From Merdivicinus sp050943495 (GTDB lineage: Bacteria; Bacillota; Clostridia; Oscillospirales; Ruminococcaceae): DNA of 64,000 nt. Below are positions 1 through 8,182 of this stretch, piece after piece. Position 1 is the first letter of the stretch; the number at the start of each line of letters is the position of its first letter. Where the stretch lies: NCBI GenBank assembly GCA_050943495.1, contig JBMNPH010000010.1, forward strand, positions 35,821 to 99,820, in the 5' to 3' direction. The notes beneath the pieces were generated by a model. It was not told the origin of the DNA. It saw only the letters and a list, made by a program, of their open reading frames with translations, and did no database searches. A program made the translations under genes and the position numbers.

Positions 1-150
1 GCTGGACTAGCTGCCACCGGTGTCACAGAAATTGAAGAAATTCATCATATTGAACGCGGATACGAAGATATTGAAAAGAAACTTCGTGCAATCGGTGCGG
101 ATATCAAAAAAGTAGGTATTCCTGAAGCTGTTCTTGCACAAGCTCTTTGA
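1..150 (+). CDS. murA: UDP-N-acetylglucosamine 1-carboxyvinyltransferase, C-terminal end (partial)
   Basis: Only the last 49 residues and the TGA stop are inside the window; the 5' part lies upstream. The tail GVTEIEEIHHIERGYEDI, followed by a short 'KLRAIGADI' stretch, is the conserved C-terminus of MurA/MurZ, the cytoplasmic enzyme that moves enolpyruvate from PEP to UDP-GlcNAc in the first committed step of peptidoglycan synthesis. The catalytic Cys loop is outside the window and cannot be checked. The next gene starts 28 bases later with its own Shine-Dalgarno, so co-transcription is plausible. Firmicutes often carry two paralogues (murAA and murAB); this fragment does not tell which one this is. 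Confidence 0.9.
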   Translation, partial: AGLAATGVTEIEEIHHIERGYEDIEKKLRAIGADIKKVGIPEAVLAQAL

Positions 151-178
151 TCACTACAGTTAGGAGGATACGGACAAC

Positions 179-967
179 TTGTTTTTCTATAATTTATGCA
201 GTTCGAGCCGGGGAAATTCCAGTTTTCTGGGAGATTTTTCTGGCGGTATCCTCTTTGATGTGGGAATTGGTATCCGCAACTTTGCAAAAGCTCTTTCCTA
301 TGCAGAAATTGCGCCAGAAAAAATTCAAGCCATATTCGTTAGTCATGAGCATACGGATCATGTGCAGGGTCTGAAGGCAATTTCGCATCGATATAATATT
401 CCCATCTACGGTTCTCGCGGAACGCTGGAATCGTTAGTTCAGTCCGGTATATTAACTGGAAATGAACCGATAAATGTGCTGGATTCCCCTGTGGAAGCCG
501 GCGGTTTTCTTGTAACGCCTTTTGCAACTCCACACGACAGTGCTGAAAGTATCGGATTTCACATTGATTCTCCTGCCGGAAAATCCATTGCGATCTGCAC
601 CGATCTGGGATATGCCAGCGAAACGGTGATGCAGGGAATTTCCGGCTGTGATTTTGTCATGTTAGAGTCGAATTATGACCGAAAAATGCTGCTCAACGGC
701 GAATATCCCCCCTTCCTGAAACAGCGGGTCAATTCTCGCAGCGGACATCTGTCAAATGAACAATGTGCACAAATGTTGGAACAGCTGATTTCCAGCGGTA
801 CGACGCAGGCAGTGCTAGCGCATTTAAGTGAGCATAATAATCGACCAGAACTGGCTCATACTTATTCGGCGGACTATCTTGCACAGCGTGGAATACAAGA
901 AAATATCGATTATCAGATAGATGTCCTTCCCCGGTTTACAGTGGGAAGGAGGTATGAAATTGCATGA
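179..967 (+). CDS. MBL-fold metallo-hydrolase, WalJ/YycJ-like
   Basis: A 262-aa single-domain metallo-beta-lactamase-fold hydrolase. The metal motif SHEHTDH lies near residues 57-63, followed by a conserved CTDLGY-type segment and SRSGHLSN further on. The N-terminus (CSSSRGNSSFLG, then ILFDVGI) matches the start of the YycJ/WalJ family, which is about 260 aa and has been linked to cell-wall and division coordination or to nuclease-type activity. The start is a TTG, because AGGAGG lies at 162-167 and no ATG precedes the conserved N-terminus. The stop overlaps the next start by 4 bases (ATGA), so translation is probably coupled to rlmH, a pairing common in Firmicutes. No signal peptide. The substrate cannot be read from sequence. 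Confidence 0.85.
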   Translation: MFFYNLCSSSRGNSSFLGDFSGGILFDVGIGIRNFAKALSYAEIAPEKIQAIFVSHEHTDHVQGLKAISHRYNIPIYGSRGTLESLVQSGILTGNEPINVLDSPVEAGGFLVTPFATPHDSAESIGFHIDSPAGKSIAICTDLGYASETVMQGISGCDFVMLESNYDRKMLLNGEYPPFLKQRVNSRSGHLSNEQCAQMLEQLISSGTTQAVLAHLSEHNNRPELAHTYSADYLAQRGIQENIDYQIDVLPRFTVGRRYEIA

Positions 968-1446
968 GAAATGTCCGGATTCTCTGTGTCGGCAAACTAA
1001 AGGAACGGTATCTGACCGATGCCTGTGCCGAATACCTCAAACGTCTCCAAGCATACTGCCGTCCCGAGGTGATTGAACTGCCGGAATCCCGGCTGCCAGA
1101 TCACCCGTCCGCGGCGGAAATCGAAGCCTGCATCCGACGGGAAGGAGAAGAGATTCTCGCAAAAATTCCTAAAGATGCATGGGTGGTTCCGATGTGCATT
1201 GAGGGAAAAATGCTCTCTTCGGAAGAACTTGCCGCCGAACTGGATCGTGCGGCAGTTGCGGGAAACAGTTCCGCCTGTTTTATCATCGGCGGTTCGCATG
1301 GACTGAGCGAAGCGGTTAAAAATACAAGCAGGCTGCGTCTTTCCATGTCCAAAATGACATTTCCTCATCAGTTGGCACGGGTCATGCTGCTGGAACAAAT
1401 TTACCGTGCTTTTTCCATCAATGCCGGAACGAAGTATCATAAATAA
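964..1446 (+). CDS. rlmH: 23S rRNA (pseudouridine1915-N3)-methyltransferase RlmH
   Basis: 160 aa, the usual length for this small SPOUT-class methyltransferase, which methylates pseudouridine 1915 in helix 69 of 23S rRNA on assembled 70S ribosomes using SAM. Seen in the sequence: the N-terminal strand RILCVGKLKE, the trefoil-knot SAM loop FIIGGSHGLSEAV at about residues 102-114, and the C-terminal tail with EQIYRAFSINAGTKYHK, which is nearly invariant in the family. The ATG overlaps the stop of the MBL hydrolase by 4 bases. The protein is complete and shows no unusual feature. Confidence 0.96.
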   Translation: MRNVRILCVGKLKERYLTDACAEYLKRLQAYCRPEVIELPESRLPDHPSAAEIEACIRREGEEILAKIPKDAWVVPMCIEGKMLSSEELAAELDRAAVAGNSSACFIIGGSHGLSEAVKNTSRLRLSMSKMTFPHQLARVMLLEQIYRAFSINAGTKYHK

Positions 1447-1468
1447 CGGCGTATCTCTCGATACGCCG
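1447..1468 (+). other. Perfect hairpin between rlmH and typA
   Basis: A 9-bp perfect stem (CGGCGTATC / GATACGCCG) with a 4-base TCTC loop begins immediately after the rlmH stop codon. It is not followed directly by a T-run, so it is a weak terminator at best. It may instead be an mRNA-end stabiliser or partial attenuator that sets typA expression relative to rlmH. Confidence 0.5.
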
Positions 1469-1495
1469 CCAGCTAATAATTTAGGAGGAATTTTT

Positions 1496-3322
1496 TTGAT
1501 TCGCAACGACTTAAGAAATATCGCCATTGTCGCACACGTTGACCACGGCAAAACGACTCTAGTCGATGAAATGCTCAAACAGGGCGGCGCTTTCCGTCAG
1601 AATCAGGTGGTCGAGGATCGCGTTATGGATTCCAACGATCTGGAACGCGAACGCGGCATTACCATTCTTGCTAAAAACACCTCCTGTACCTACAACGGAG
1701 TAAAGATCAATATCATTGACACTCCCGGACATGCTGATTTCGGTGGTGAGGTTGAGCGTGTTCTCAAAATGGTTGATGGCATTCTGCTGTTAGTGGACGC
1801 CTTTGAAGGTCCTATGCCCCAAACCCGTTTTGTCCTGCAGAAGGCAATGGAACTTGGACATAAAATCATTGTAGTCGTCAATAAAATTGACCGTCCGGAT
1901 GCGCGCTGCTACGAAGTGCAGGAAGAGGTCTTGGAACTTCTGCTCGATCTGAACGCTAGCGATGAACAACTGGACAGCCCGGTAGTCTTCTGTTCCGGAC
2001 GTGATGGTACCGCTTCTTATGGCCCGGAAATTCCGGGAACAGACCTTAAGCCGCTCTTTGACAAGATTATTGAGCATATTGATCCGCCGGAAGGCGATCC
2101 GGATGGCCCGTTCCAAATGATGGTATCCGCAATCGACTACAACGATTATGTAGGACGGATTGTCATTGGCCGCATTACCCGCGGTACCGTGAAACAGGGG
2201 CAGGAAGTAGCTGTTTGTGACTATCACAACCCGGAAACCCATTATAAAGGAAAAGTTGTTTCTTTGAATGAAATTACCGGCTTGAAACGCACCCCATGTG
2301 AAACCGCTACAGTGGGCGATATTGTTGTCATTTCCGGTATTGAGCAGGCAACGATCGGCGAAACTTTGTGTGCAGTTGGATCGGAAGAGCCTCTTGCTTT
2401 TTCCAAAATATCTCAACCGACAGTCGAAATGACTTTTTCGGTCAATGATTCGCCATTTGCGGGTCGAGAAGGAAAATTTGTCACTTCCCGGCAAATTCGT
2501 GACCGTCTGTATAAAGAACTTCTCAAAGACGTTTCATTAAAAGTTCGGGATACCGATTCTTCCGATAGTTTTCTGGTGGCAGGACGCGGTGAAATGCATC
2601 TTTCCATCCTAATCGAAACCATGCGCCGCGAAGGATATGAGTTCCAGGTTTCCACCCCGCATGTTCTTTTCAAGGAAATTGATGGAGTAAAATGCGAGCC
2701 GATGGAACGACTGGTCATTGACGTGCCAGAAGAATGTGTCGGTTCCATTATGGAAAAAATGGGGCCCAGAAAAGGTGAACTCCAGCATATGACTCCACAA
2801 GGGAACCGGATGAAATTGGAATTTATCATTCCGGCGCGCGGATTGTTTGGATATAAAAATGAATTCTTGACCGACACCAAAGGGGAAGGTATTATGGCTT
2901 CCGTATTTGAGGGATACCAGCCTTTCAAAGGGGAGATTCCGCATCGCTCGGTTGGTTCGCTCATTGCATTTGAAACCGGAACCGCTGTTACTTACGGCCT
3001 TTACAATGCACAGGAACGCGGACAGCTTTTTATCGGCGCAGGTACCGATGTCTACGAGGGAATGATTGTCGGACAGTCTCCGAAGGGTGAAGATCTGGTT
3101 GTCAATGTATGCAAAAAGAAACAGATGACCAATACACGTGCTTCCGGTTCAGATGATGCTCTTCGTCTTATTCCGCCGAAAGATATGAGTCTGGAACAAT
3201 GCATTGAGTTCATCGGCGAGGACGAATTAATAGAGGTTACTCCTCAGAATCTTCGTCTGCGTAAGGCTATTCTTGACAAATCTCTCCGCATGAAAGCCAA
3301 GAGCCGTGCAATGCAAAACTGA
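1496..3322 (+). CDS. typA: Ribosome-associated GTPase TypA/BipA
   Basis: Translational GTPase of the EF-G-like family that binds 70S ribosomes and helps 50S assembly and stress or cold adaptation. The start chosen is the TTG at 1496: AGGAGG at 1483-1488 sits 7 bases upstream, and the family N-terminus IRNDLRNIAIVAHVDHGKTT follows at once. The frame stays open 90 bases further upstream into rlmH, but that part is not family-like. From TTG the protein is 608 aa, the normal length. Visible: G1 AHVDHGKTT, G2/G3 region with RGITI and DTPGHADFGGEVER, G4 NKIDRPDAR, then EF-G domain II and V-like regions and the family-specific C-terminal domain. A terminator follows at 3335-3371. Confidence 0.96.
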   Translation: MIRNDLRNIAIVAHVDHGKTTLVDEMLKQGGAFRQNQVVEDRVMDSNDLERERGITILAKNTSCTYNGVKINIIDTPGHADFGGEVERVLKMVDGILLLVDAFEGPMPQTRFVLQKAMELGHKIIVVVNKIDRPDARCYEVQEEVLELLLDLNASDEQLDSPVVFCSGRDGTASYGPEIPGTDLKPLFDKIIEHIDPPEGDPDGPFQMMVSAIDYNDYVGRIVIGRITRGTVKQGQEVAVCDYHNPETHYKGKVVSLNEITGLKRTPCETATVGDIVVISGIEQATIGETLCAVGSEEPLAFSKISQPTVEMTFSVNDSPFAGREGKFVTSRQIRDRLYKELLKDVSLKVRDTDSSDSFLVAGRGEMHLSILIETMRREGYEFQVSTPHVLFKEIDGVKCEPMERLVIDVPEECVGSIMEKMGPRKGELQHMTPQGNRMKLEFIIPARGLFGYKNEFLTDTKGEGIMASVFEGYQPFKGEIPHRSVGSLIAFETGTAVTYGLYNAQERGQLFIGAGTDVYEGMIVGQSPKGEDLVVNVCKKKQMTNTRASGSDDALRLIPPKDMSLEQCIEFIGEDELIEVTPQNLRLRKAILDKSLRMKAKSRAMQN

Positions 3323-3334
3323 TTTAAATATTGG

Positions 3335-3371
3335 AAAGTACCGTAGTTCACACGATCTACGGTACTTTTTT
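3335..3371 (+). terminator. Rho-independent terminator after typA
   Basis: 10-bp stem AGTACCGTAG / CTACGGTACT (3337-3346 with 3357-3366), 10-base loop, then a run of T. It lies 12 bases after the typA stop and also separates typA from the convergent sigE gene. Confidence 0.88.
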
Positions 3372-3412
3372 ATAATATTGAAACATCTCTAAATTATAGT
3401 TACTCAATACGA

Positions 3413-4141
3413 TCAAAATTGTTTTTCCATCTCTCCTTTAAGGCGCCGAATAATGCGTTTTTCCAGCCTAGAAATATAGGACTGTGAGATACCGATCCGG
3501 TCTGCCACCTCCTTCTGGGTCTGTTCGGGTTGTCCGTTCAGTCCGAAACGAAGCTGCATAATCAGCTTTTCTCGGCTATTCAGGTGTTCGATACAGCGGC
3601 AAAGTGCCGATCTCTCTGCCTCATTTTCCATTTCCCGATGAATGGCATCCTCCTCTGTACCCAGAATATCCGACAGCAGCAATTCGTTGCCATCCCAATC
3701 GACATTAAGCGGCTCATCCAGCGAAACTTCCTCCTTCTGGCGGCTAACTTTGCGCAGATGCATCAGAATTTCATTTTCGATGCAGCGGGAGGCATATGTA
3801 GCAAGTTTGATATTTTTATCAGCGGAAAAAGTATTGACCCCCTTAATCAACCCGATTGTCCCAATGGAAATCAGATCTTCCAGATTGATGCCGGTGCTCT
3901 CAAAACGCCGGGCAATGTAGACAACCAGACGCAGATTGTGGGTAATCAGAATTTCACGTGCCTTCTCCGGTTCGGTCTGGAGCATCGCAATGGCTTGATT
4001 CTCCTCCTCCCGTCCCAGAGGCGGCGGAAGGGACTGCGGGCCGTTTATGTAATCGCAGCGCGGCAGAAGCCCCAATCTTCGCAGGAGGGAAATCCGCAGC
4101 CTGTCTGCTAAATTTTTCCATTTTTTCAGCAAAATAACCAT
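3413..4141 (-). CDS. sigE: Sporulation sigma factor SigE (pro-sigma-E), mother cell
   Basis: Sigma-70 family factor for early mother-cell transcription in sporulation, made as an inactive membrane-bound precursor. Diagnostic features: an N-terminal basic, amphipathic pro-sequence (KKWKNLADRLRISLLRRLG), then the SigE signature with LPPPL, region 2 NLRLVVYIARRFE and DLISIGTIGLIKG, the block DEPLNVDWDGNELLLSDILG, and the region 4 HTH with GISQSYISRLEKRI. I start at the ATG 4141 (242 aa); a TTG at 4132 has better spacing to AAGGAAAGG and is equally possible. The frame extends to 4186 but those residues are not family-like. The gene lies inside the 3' end of spoIIGA (188-base overlap). No sigG follows. 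Confidence 0.93.
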   Translation of the reverse strand: MVILLKKWKNLADRLRISLLRRLGLLPRCDYINGPQSLPPPLGREEENQAIAMLQTEPEKAREILITHNLRLVVYIARRFESTGINLEDLISIGTIGLIKGVNTFSADKNIKLATYASRCIENEILMHLRKVSRQKEEVSLDEPLNVDWDGNELLLSDILGTEEDAIHREMENEAERSALCRCIEHLNSREKLIMQLRFGLNGQPEQTQKEVADRIGISQSYISRLEKRIIRRLKGEMEKQF

Positions 4142-5042
4142 CCTTTCCTTGCTGAGCGATCTGCTCAAAAATATCATTACCGGCAACTGCCTGAAAATCT
4201 CCGTGTAAAGGCTGTTCGGAAATCGCCAGCAGAGCGTCCAAATCTACCATTTTCTCGCCGGCTCGGATCCAATCCGGCGAAAAGGCTGCCAGCATTCCAC
4301 TGCCATTCACGGTTTCGCATGGGATCAGCTGCATTTTCATTCTGGCAGCCGCAGCAGGGTAACATTTTCCGCAATTCAACATTGTTTCCAGCTGTTCCTC
4401 TGTCAAAAGACCTTTCAAAGCTTCTCTTCCGCAGACAATGACCGGCTTGCCGCCGATACTGTGCAGACGGTTTCCACTATCATGAAATACTTCCAATATT
4501 ACCTCTCGACCTCCAAAGCTAATACAAATTTGAGCCGTATTACGGTCGACAGATCCTCTGGACCGAAACCAGACCAGCAGTTTCGCCGTAATATATGCCA
4601 GAATCGTAGAAACTGCCAGTGTCATAGCCGGAATATGGTAATAAACAATCCCGTTGCGAATAATCAGACGGGGCGGCGTCAGGATTAGCCAGAAGGCAAT
4701 CATCACCCCGGCAAAAAGGAAATTGGCGGCGAGAAAAAAGGCAAGCCGCTTCACAAAACTTCCCCTTCCGCCAGCTATGGCTGTAATAACCGCTCCAAGT
4801 CCGAGTTTTCCGCATAACAGAAAGAGGAAGGGCATTTCCGGCAGGAAGATAGCCAGTGAGGAAAATCCACCGACCAGAGCCGCGCAGCCGCGTCTCCAGG
4901 TTTTGCATCGTCGCCCGGAAAGTTGTTCCGCAGCCAGCAGCAAAAACCAGGTGACATACAGGTTCAGTCCGATCAGAACATCGGCATAAATAACAACGAT
5001 GAATCTTCCCCCTTTTCCCAACCGATTGCAGTGCTTTTGCAA
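3954..5042 (-). CDS. spoIIGA: Sigma-E processing aspartyl protease SpoIIGA
   Basis: Membrane-embedded aspartic protease that removes the pro-sequence of SigE in the mother cell when SpoIIR signals from the forespore. Seen: about five hydrophobic segments in the N-terminal half, then a soluble domain with the catalytic motif FHDSGNRL (Asp of D-S/T-G). The family ends near the ISEQPLHGDFQA region; here the frame runs about 60 residues further and overlaps sigE. The frame is drawn from the first legal start (TTG 5042). That codon and TTG 5021 have no Shine-Dalgarno and lie just after the predicted transcription start (~5050). A strong AAAAGGGGGA (5016 to 5007) sits 6 bases before an ATC at 5000, exactly where the family N-terminus (VVIYADVLIGLN) begins, so initiation at 5000 (348 aa) may be correct. 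Confidence 0.88.
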   Translation of the reverse strand: MQKHCNRLGKGGRFIVVIYADVLIGLNLYVTWFLLLAAEQLSGRRCKTWRRGCAALVGGFSSLAIFLPEMPFLFLLCGKLGLGAVITAIAGGRGSFVKRLAFFLAANFLFAGVMIAFWLILTPPRLIIRNGIVYYHIPAMTLAVSTILAYITAKLLVWFRSRGSVDRNTAQICISFGGREVILEVFHDSGNRLHSIGGKPVIVCGREALKGLLTEEQLETMLNCGKCYPAAAARMKMQLIPCETVNGSGMLAAFSPDWIRAGEKMVDLDALLAISEQPLHGDFQAVAGNDIFEQIAQQGKDGYFAEKMEKFSRQAADFPPAKIGASAALRLHKRPAVPSAASGTGGGESSHCDAPDRTGEGT

Positions 5043-5056
5043 AAGCCTGTATTCTG

Positions 5057-5062
5057 ATTATA
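5057..5062 (-). promoter_or_regulatory. -10 box of a putative spoIIG promoter
   Basis: TATAAT on the minus strand, placing the start of transcription near 5050. No good -35 hexamer is seen at 17 bases, as expected for a Spo0A-activated spoIIG promoter, but I do not see clear Spo0A boxes either. Confidence 0.4.
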
Positions 5063-5103
5063 CCGCCGGATTGATGCGAAAGAGGTCGTTTTCCGGACAT
5101 CCG

Positions 5104-5135
5104 TAAAAAATAACAGGACGGAAAAACCGTCCTGT
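5104..5135 (-). terminator. Terminator after the GH78 gene
   Basis: Perfect 9-bp stem ACAGGACGG / CCGTCCTGT with an A5 loop (5113-5135). Read on the minus strand it is followed by a T-rich tract (complement of 5104-5110). It ends the GH78 transcript 20 bases after its stop and also insulates spoIIGA. Confidence 0.85.
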
Positions 5136-5154
5136 CTGTAAACTCTTATGCAAT

Positions 5155-7248
5155 TTAAAGGGAAAGTTCACGCATTCCTTCCGGAGTCGGAACCCGGAGA
5201 CAAAGGGATCCTGCCTTTTCCGGAAAATGCGGATGGAAGTTCCAATCAGTACCCGGTTTTTCCGGATTTAATCCAGCCAAATCCTCAATCAGCACAGAAA
5301 TCGGTGCGCTCGCCCACGGATGACACAAGCTGGTGTTCCATTTCTTATCGACACCCCATGCCTCAAAGCAAGTAGTGCCGCCTTCTCGCACCATATTATA
5401 CCAGGAATTCTCCTCTTCTGATACAAGGAAATTCCAGACATCCTCATAGCGTCCCATCCGGGCCAGCGCCTTAAGCAGGAAATAAGCCATGTAAACACCG
5501 CAGACCATTCCGCGGTTTACGAGGTAATCTCCCACCGACTCTGCATATCCTTCGGGGATTAAACCATAAAATGCCGGAATACAGTTGGAGTGCATCGCGC
5601 TGTGCGTACTGGTTTCGCTGTCCACATACCGTCCCAGTTCCGGCCGGAAAAATGCCCGGTTAAAGGCTTCTTTCAACTGTACGGCACGGTTTTCGGAAGG
5701 AATACCCAGTTCTGTTTCGATCTGCTCGACAGTCTGAACGCATCCGACATAAAAGGCATTCATCACATTGTGGGCACCAGGTCCGATTGGTTTCTCCAGT
5801 GGGAAGTCATAATCATCCCGCAGATTTTTCGGCCAGTCCACCAGATTCCATTTTCCGGTCACGCCGTCCAACAGGCCGTCTTCCCGCGCATACTGCCCGA
5901 AATACTCCAGAATATTGCGGCACGGTTCCACCATGCGTTCCAGAAACTCCCGATCACCGGTGTACTGATAGTACCTCCAGACCGACAGCGGGAACTGCAA
6001 AGAATAATCTGCGATCTCCTGCATAAAGGATCCGGGGGCAACCGCCATCATACCGGGAGCAATCCGCAGAGAATCTACCTGTACCTCAATGGCCCGCCGC
6101 AGCAGAGAAGGATCCGCAGTCAGCAGCAAATGCGACGCGCCGGTAATGGTCATATCGCCGGTATACTGTCCTTTTTCGCGGGAAGGACAGTCCAAAAACG
6201 ATTCCTGTGCGCCATATTTCACGCCGTTTCTACAAATTGTAAAGACATCCTCCAAGATTTTGTTATCCGCACGCAGATCGGCCGCATTCTCCGGGAAGGG
6301 ATAATGCCGCACCACTGCGCTTACCTTTTCAAAAGAAACATCCCCTTCTGCCGACAACTCTACATATCGGAAAGCCTTGTAGTCGTACTGATTCAAAGTA
6401 TTCTCGCCCTCTTTGAGAGTCCAGAATTCCTCATAATCACAGTTGCAGCGCATTTTCCAGCGAACGCTGCCGTCCGGATTCAATTCCTCTCCGCAATGAA
6501 TTGTAACTCGATCCCCGTCATGGCCTGCCGCCTGAATCCGCAGCCCGCCAGTGATTTCCTGTCCAAAATCAATAAAAAGAACGCCTTCCCACTCTTCCAT
6601 CCGAGTAGGAAGCTGCTCATACACCTGTAAGGCCGGAACCGGTTTGCTACAAAATGTATAATCCGCATCAACAATCCGCATAGGATTCCATTCGGAAAGA
6701 GAAATCCGACTGTCGACATCCTCCAGATAGTTCGTTTTATAGCCAGTCGTACGCATACCGATATAGGAGAGGTCTCGAGCATATTCCCAGCTTTCATCCG
6801 TTGTCAAAACCGGACGGCCATCTGCCAGAATTTCCGCAATCATTCCCTGCCGGTAGTCGGCGCTATTCCAAACCCGATTGATCAGGCCCTGATAATATAC
6901 CTGCACTTCAATCCGATTCTGTCCGTCCCGCAGGAAACGACTGATTTCAAACTCATTATAATAGTACGAAAAATAGTAGCCGGGGGCAGGTCCCTGTCCG
7001 ACAAACTCGCCGTTTATGTACAATTTATAATAATCGTCTGCTGTAATACGCATTGTAATATCATTTGCATTTGCAACAATGGAACGATCAAAATTTTTAC
7101 GTACAACGATGTGAAAATTCTTCAAATTTTCCGCATGTTCCGGTTCTGTAAAGGGTTCGTGCTCGCGATGAAATAACTGCAACGGCTTCAAATCCGCAAA
7201 TTCCGCAGCACAAATCCATTTTCCGGAAAAAGGTGATAAATGATTCAT
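5155..7248 (-). CDS. Alpha-L-rhamnosidase-like glycoside hydrolase (GH78 type)
   Basis: 697 aa from the ATG at 7248, which has GGGGGA upstream; the frame is open to 7401 but those residues overlap a promoter. Architecture fits GH78: an N-terminal beta-sandwich (about residues 45-170, with DDYYKLYINGEFVGQG), a second sandwich ending near residue 330, then an (alpha/alpha)6 barrel with DCPSREKGQYTGD at 353-365, which corresponds to the DCPxRDExxGWTGD motif carrying the general acid Glu. The family's second acidic motif appears as GGTTCFEAWG near the C-terminus. No signal peptide, so it probably acts in the cytoplasm on imported rhamnosides. It has its own promoter (7274-7302) and a terminator at 5104-5135. 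Substrate is inferred from family only. Confidence 0.8.
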   Translation of the reverse strand: MNHLSPFSGKWICAAEFADLKPLQLFHREHEPFTEPEHAENLKNFHIVVRKNFDRSIVANANDITMRITADDYYKLYINGEFVGQGPAPGYYFSYYYNEFEISRFLRDGQNRIEVQVYYQGLINRVWNSADYRQGMIAEILADGRPVLTTDESWEYARDLSYIGMRTTGYKTNYLEDVDSRISLSEWNPMRIVDADYTFCSKPVPALQVYEQLPTRMEEWEGVLFIDFGQEITGGLRIQAAGHDGDRVTIHCGEELNPDGSVRWKMRCNCDYEEFWTLKEGENTLNQYDYKAFRYVELSAEGDVSFEKVSAVVRHYPFPENAADLRADNKILEDVFTICRNGVKYGAQESFLDCPSREKGQYTGDMTITGASHLLLTADPSLLRRAIEVQVDSLRIAPGMMAVAPGSFMQEIADYSLQFPLSVWRYYQYTGDREFLERMVEPCRNILEYFGQYAREDGLLDGVTGKWNLVDWPKNLRDDYDFPLEKPIGPGAHNVMNAFYVGCVQTVEQIETELGIPSENRAVQLKEAFNRAFFRPELGRYVDSETSTHSAMHSNCIPAFYGLIPEGYAESVGDYLVNRGMVCGVYMAYFLLKALARMGRYEDVWNFLVSEEENSWYNMVREGGTTCFEAWGVDKKWNTSLCHPWASAPISVLIEDLAGLNPEKPGTDWNFHPHFPEKAGSLCLRVPTPEGMRELSL

Positions 7249-7273
7249 AAAAATCCCCCGCTTTCTATTGAAA

Positions 7274-7302
7274 AGGATAGCAGGTTTGCCCAGAAATGTC
7301 AA
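7274..7302 (-). promoter_or_regulatory. Sigma-A-type promoter of the GH78 gene
   Basis: On the minus strand TTGACA (7302-7297), 17-base spacer, TATCCT (7279-7274). The gene start at 7248 lies about 20 bases after the expected transcription start. This makes the glycosidase independent of the sigV-rsiV unit upstream. Confidence 0.7.
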
Positions 7303-7324
7303 GGCAATCTGAAAAAATGCAGAA

Positions 7325-8182
7325 TCAGGATTCGAACGAAACCTCCGAAATTGGAAATTCCAACGCGCCGGCTGCACCGGCTGCCAGTTCATACTTTTCA
7401 AATACCAAGACGATTTTACCGTCGCTGTTTATATAAAAGTCTGTTCCGTCGTCAATATAATCCGCAGGATCAACATCCTCAAAGAGCATCTGTTTCTGAT
7501 CCTCGCTCAGATTCTGCTTGCCCTCCTCTACTGCCTCAGCGCCAATCTGCTGATAATCGGGGCCGAGCAGATCACGGAGAGTGAGAATTTTTCCTGTCTC
7601 CAGATCAATGTTATAGAAATAGTATTCTGTATAGGAACTGGCGAGCGCCTCATATTTCCAGATAACAAAGGAAGCGTAGCGCTCTGTAATACTCTTCACC
7701 TCGTAGTCAACCGTTATGGCAATGGGATGAAATTCGTCCGGATCGCCGCCGGTGGCGACAAATGCCTCGAAATATTCTTCCGCACGCTGTTCTGCATGCT
7801 GAATTTCCTCATGAATGATGCGGCTGATTTCCAAATTGACTCGAGCTTCCAATTCCGGTTTGCCGGTGCTGTCCAGATTCGGCATCCGCACATCAATCAG
7901 TTTTTTATTATCGGAAATCTGATATTCTTCCATCGTAAAGACACGGCAAAGGGCACCAATAACCGGGATATCCCGCATTGTTTCCGCAAATACAGGATTT
8001 GCATTGACCAGAACAAAGAAACAGGCAGCGACGGCAGCTGCCATTCCCACACTGCGTGAAATCCAAACTCGCGGGGAAGAAGAACTACGTCTCTTTTCCT
8101 TAGCAGTCTCAATCGCCTCTTCCACAGCCTGCGGCAGGTGTTCCGGAATCGGAATCTGTTCATATTGTTTTTTATCCATCAA
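7325..8182 (-). CDS. RsiV-like anti-sigma factor, DUF3298/DUF4163 type
   Basis: 285-aa single-pass membrane protein. A cytoplasmic N-terminus of about 40 residues with basic KEKRRSS is followed by one TM segment (about 45-65) ending in NPVFA, a plausible signal-peptidase site as in RsiV. The extracellular part has the PdaC/DUF4163-like region (YQISDNKKLIDVRMP, then VNLEISRIIHEEI) and the DUF3298 domain with the LTLRDLL motif. In Bacillus, RsiV binds lysozyme directly, is cleaved by signal peptidase and RasP, and frees SigV. The gene overlaps the sigma-factor gene by 11 bases, the normal arrangement for a sigma/anti-sigma pair. Lysozyme as the signal here is inference from the family. Confidence 0.85.
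   Translation of the reverse strand: MMDKKQYEQIPIPEHLPQAVEEAIETAKEKRRSSSSPRVWISRSVGMAAAVAACFFVLVNANPVFAETMRDIPVIGALCRVFTMEEYQISDNKKLIDVRMPNLDSTGKPELEARVNLEISRIIHEEIQHAEQRAEEYFEAFVATGGDPDEFHPIAITVDYEVKSITERYASFVIWKYEALASSYTEYYFYNIDLETGKILTLRDLLGPDYQQIGAEAVEEGKQNLSEDQKQMLFEDVDPADYIDDGTDFYINSDGKIVLVFEKYELAAGAAGALEFPISEVSFES

Noticed and set aside
7249..7401. 51-residue N-terminal extension of the GH78 frame
   Set aside because: It overlaps the promoter TTGACA-N17-TATCCT and the 3' end of the RsiV-like gene; GGGGGA precedes the ATG at 7248.
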